Positions 6,471 through 7,701 of a stretch of DNA of 7,701 nt are shown here, one piece after another; position 1 is the first letter of the stretch, and each line of letters begins with the position of its first letter. The notes beneath the pieces are model-generated. The model was not told where the DNA came from. It made no database searches and was given only the letters and a program-made list of their open reading frames with translations. The stretch comes from Comamonadaceae bacterium (GTDB lineage: Bacteria > Pseudomonadota > Gammaproteobacteria > Burkholderiales > Burkholderiaceae_C). Both the position numbers and the translations under genes were made by a program. Where the stretch lies: NCBI GenBank assembly GCA_947451445.1, contig CANFZJ010000148.1, forward strand, positions 1 to 7,701, given 5' to 3'.

Positions 6471-6521
6471 TTGCTACATAAAATATAGCTGCCAGCGCAG
6501 GTTTTATATACGCTGGTGGCC
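6471..6521 (+). repeat. 51-bp intergenic repeat, copy 2 (possible terminator for the aminotransferase)
   Basis: This copy has the same orientation as 5459-5509. CCAGCG (6492-6497) pairs with CGCTGG (6511-6516) over a 13-nt loop. Read on the minus strand, the stem comes shortly after the aminotransferase stop and is followed by an AU-rich run (CAGCTATATTTTA), so it could end that transcript. I recall similar elements between genes in Comamonadaceae, but that was not checked. Confidence 0.6.
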
Positions 6522-6532
6522 TGTTTGGTGTA

Positions 6533-7701
6533 TCAACCCAGCGCGTTCAACGTCTCGCCCAGTGCGTTCACCAGGCTGTCGATTTCGCCCGTGCTGATGA
6601 CGAACGGCGGGGCCAGCTGGATGGTGTCGGCGCCGTAGCGCACGTAAAAGCCCTTCTTCCACATCGCCATGGCGATTTCATACGGGCGGCGCGCCGGTTC
6701 GCCGGGGTGGGCGGCGATGGTGAAGCCTGCGGCCAGGCCGTAGTTGCGGATGTCGGTGACGTGCTTGGTGCCGCGCAGGCTGTGCACAGCGGCCTCGAAC
6801 TGCGGGGCTATGGTTCGCACCCGGCCGACCATGTCTTCTTTCACCAGGATGTCCAGCGTGGCCAGGCCGACCGCGCAGGCCACTGGGTGGGCCGAGTAGG
6901 TGTAGCCGTGGGCAAATTCGAGCATGTAGTCTGGACCACCGGCGGCCATGAAGCTGTCGTAAATGGCCTTTTGGACCAGCACCGCGCCCATTGGCTGGGC
7001 GCCGTTGGTGATCTGCTTGGCCACGTTCATGATGTCCGGCGTGACGCCAAAGGCCTCGGCCCCGGTCATCGCGCCCATGCGGCCAAAGCCGGTGATCACC
7101 TCGTCAAAAATCAGCAGGATGTTGTGCGCCGTGCAAATCTCGCGCAGGCGCTGCAGGTAGCCCACGGGCGGCACCACCACGCCGCCGGAGCCAGACATGG
7201 GCTCGACGATGACGGCGGCGATGTTGGACGCATCGTGCAGGGCGATCAGGTTCAGCAGCTGGTCGGCCAGCTGCACGCCGGTTTGCGGCTGGCCGCGCGA
7301 AAACGCGTTTTCAGGCAGCTGGGTGTGCGGCAAAAAGTCGGCCTGCAGGCCTTCGCCAAACATCTTGCGGTTGGCGCCGATGCCGCCGACCGAAATGCCG
7401 CCGTAGTTCACGCCGTGGTAGCCCTTTTCGCGGCCGATGAAGCGGGTTTTGCTGGCCTGCCCCTGGGTGCGCCAGTAGGCCCGCGCCATTTTCAGCGAGG
7501 TGTCGGCCGCCTCGGAGCCCGAGCCGGTGAAGAACACGTGGTCCAGCCCGGCGGGCGTCAGCTCGACCAGCTTGTTGGCCATCTCGAAGGCCAGCGGGTG
7601 GCCGTGCTGGAAGGCCGGGGCGTAGTCCAGCGTGGCCAGCTGGCGGGTGGCGGCGGCGGTGATCTCGGCCCGGCCATGGCCCAGGCCGCAGCACCACAGG
7701 C
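6533..7701 (-). CDS. class III aminotransferase, probably beta-alanine:pyruvate transaminase; N-terminus beyond window edge
   Basis: This cytoplasmic PLP enzyme moves an amino group between an omega-amino acid and pyruvate. The frame runs open from the right edge; 388 residues are visible, starting LWCCGLGHGR, so perhaps 50-60 are missing compared with the usual 440-450. Motifs in order are GSGSEAADT (cofactor phosphate contact), YHGV, the cofactor-binding Asp in LLIFDEVITGFGRMG, the PLP lysine in NVAKQITNGAQPMG (codon at 7016-7018), and HGYTYSAHPVACAVG. The DYAPAF, GGISVGGI and TYSAHP stretches are most like beta-alanine:pyruvate transaminases, but other omega-amino acid or amine transaminases share them. 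The gene converges on the hydrolase gene. If it uses beta-alanine, its product is malonate semialdehyde, which is also made in inositol breakdown; a working link with the neighbouring operon is only inferred. Confidence 0.88.
   Translation of the reverse strand, partial: LWCCGLGHGRAEITAAATRQLATLDYAPAFQHGHPLAFEMANKLVELTPAGLDHVFFTGSGSEAADTSLKMARAYWRTQGQASKTRFIGREKGYHGVNYGGISVGGIGANRKMFGEGLQADFLPHTQLPENAFSRGQPQTGVQLADQLLNLIALHDASNIAAVIVEPMSGSGGVVVPPVGYLQRLREICTAHNILLIFDEVITGFGRMGAMTGAEAFGVTPDIMNVAKQITNGAQPMGAVLVQKAIYDSFMAAGGPDYMLEFAHGYTYSAHPVACAVGLATLDILVKEDMVGRVRTIAPQFEAAVHSLRGTKHVTDIRNYGLAAGFTIAAHPGEPARRPYEIAMAMWKKGFYVRYGADTIQLAPPFVISTGEIDSLVNALGETLNALG

Noticed and set aside
1..7701. Search for a novel defence, mobile or RNA-guided system
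   Set aside because: Every coding stretch belongs to a well-known metabolic, transport or regulatory family. I saw no transposase, integrase, nuclease, toxin or regularly spaced repeat array.

Overview
The window is an ordinary carbohydrate-uptake region from a high-GC Gram-negative bacterium, most likely a betaproteobacterium of the Comamonadaceae type. That assignment is inference. It rests on the protein styles, on the GC of the flanking genes (about 60-68% in lines counted by hand), and on two intergenic copies of a 'gctat...atagct' repeat of a kind I recall from that family. I see no phage, IS element, CRISPR array, tRNA or rRNA gene.

Layout, left to right. On the minus strand, and transcribed right to left, lies a probable four-gene operon. 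The genes are an ATPase with two ABC domains (2768-4273), a permease overlapping it by ATGA (1764-2771), a periplasmic sugar/polyol-binding protein (724-1653), and an inositol 2-dehydrogenase (659 to beyond the left edge). Diverging from the ATPase gene on the plus strand is a LacI-type regulator (4413-5456). The gap between them holds an inverted repeat that overlaps a candidate minus-strand promoter. Next on the plus strand is a dienelactone-hydrolase-family gene (5576-6328). Converging on it from the right edge is a class III aminotransferase most like beta-alanine:pyruvate transaminases (7701 to 6533, N-terminus missing).

How the parts fit. The ribose/xylose-type ABC importer probably brings in myo-inositol or a related polyol, because the dehydrogenase has the IolG catalytic residues at the IolG positions and sits directly downstream of the binding protein. 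The divergent regulator is the natural candidate to repress the operon and be released by inducer. The aminotransferase could act on malonate semialdehyde, an end product of inositol breakdown, but it lies in a separate transcription unit, so this link is only suggestive. The hydrolase has no clear connection to the rest.

The less usual material is in the non-coding DNA. There is the operator-like repeat at 4356-4391, a hairpin between the binding-protein and dehydrogenase genes, a pair of 51-bp diverged repeats flanking the hydrolase gene, and a strongly structured convergent gap. GC also drops through the permease and the 3' third of the ATPase gene. I found no convincing undescribed biological system.
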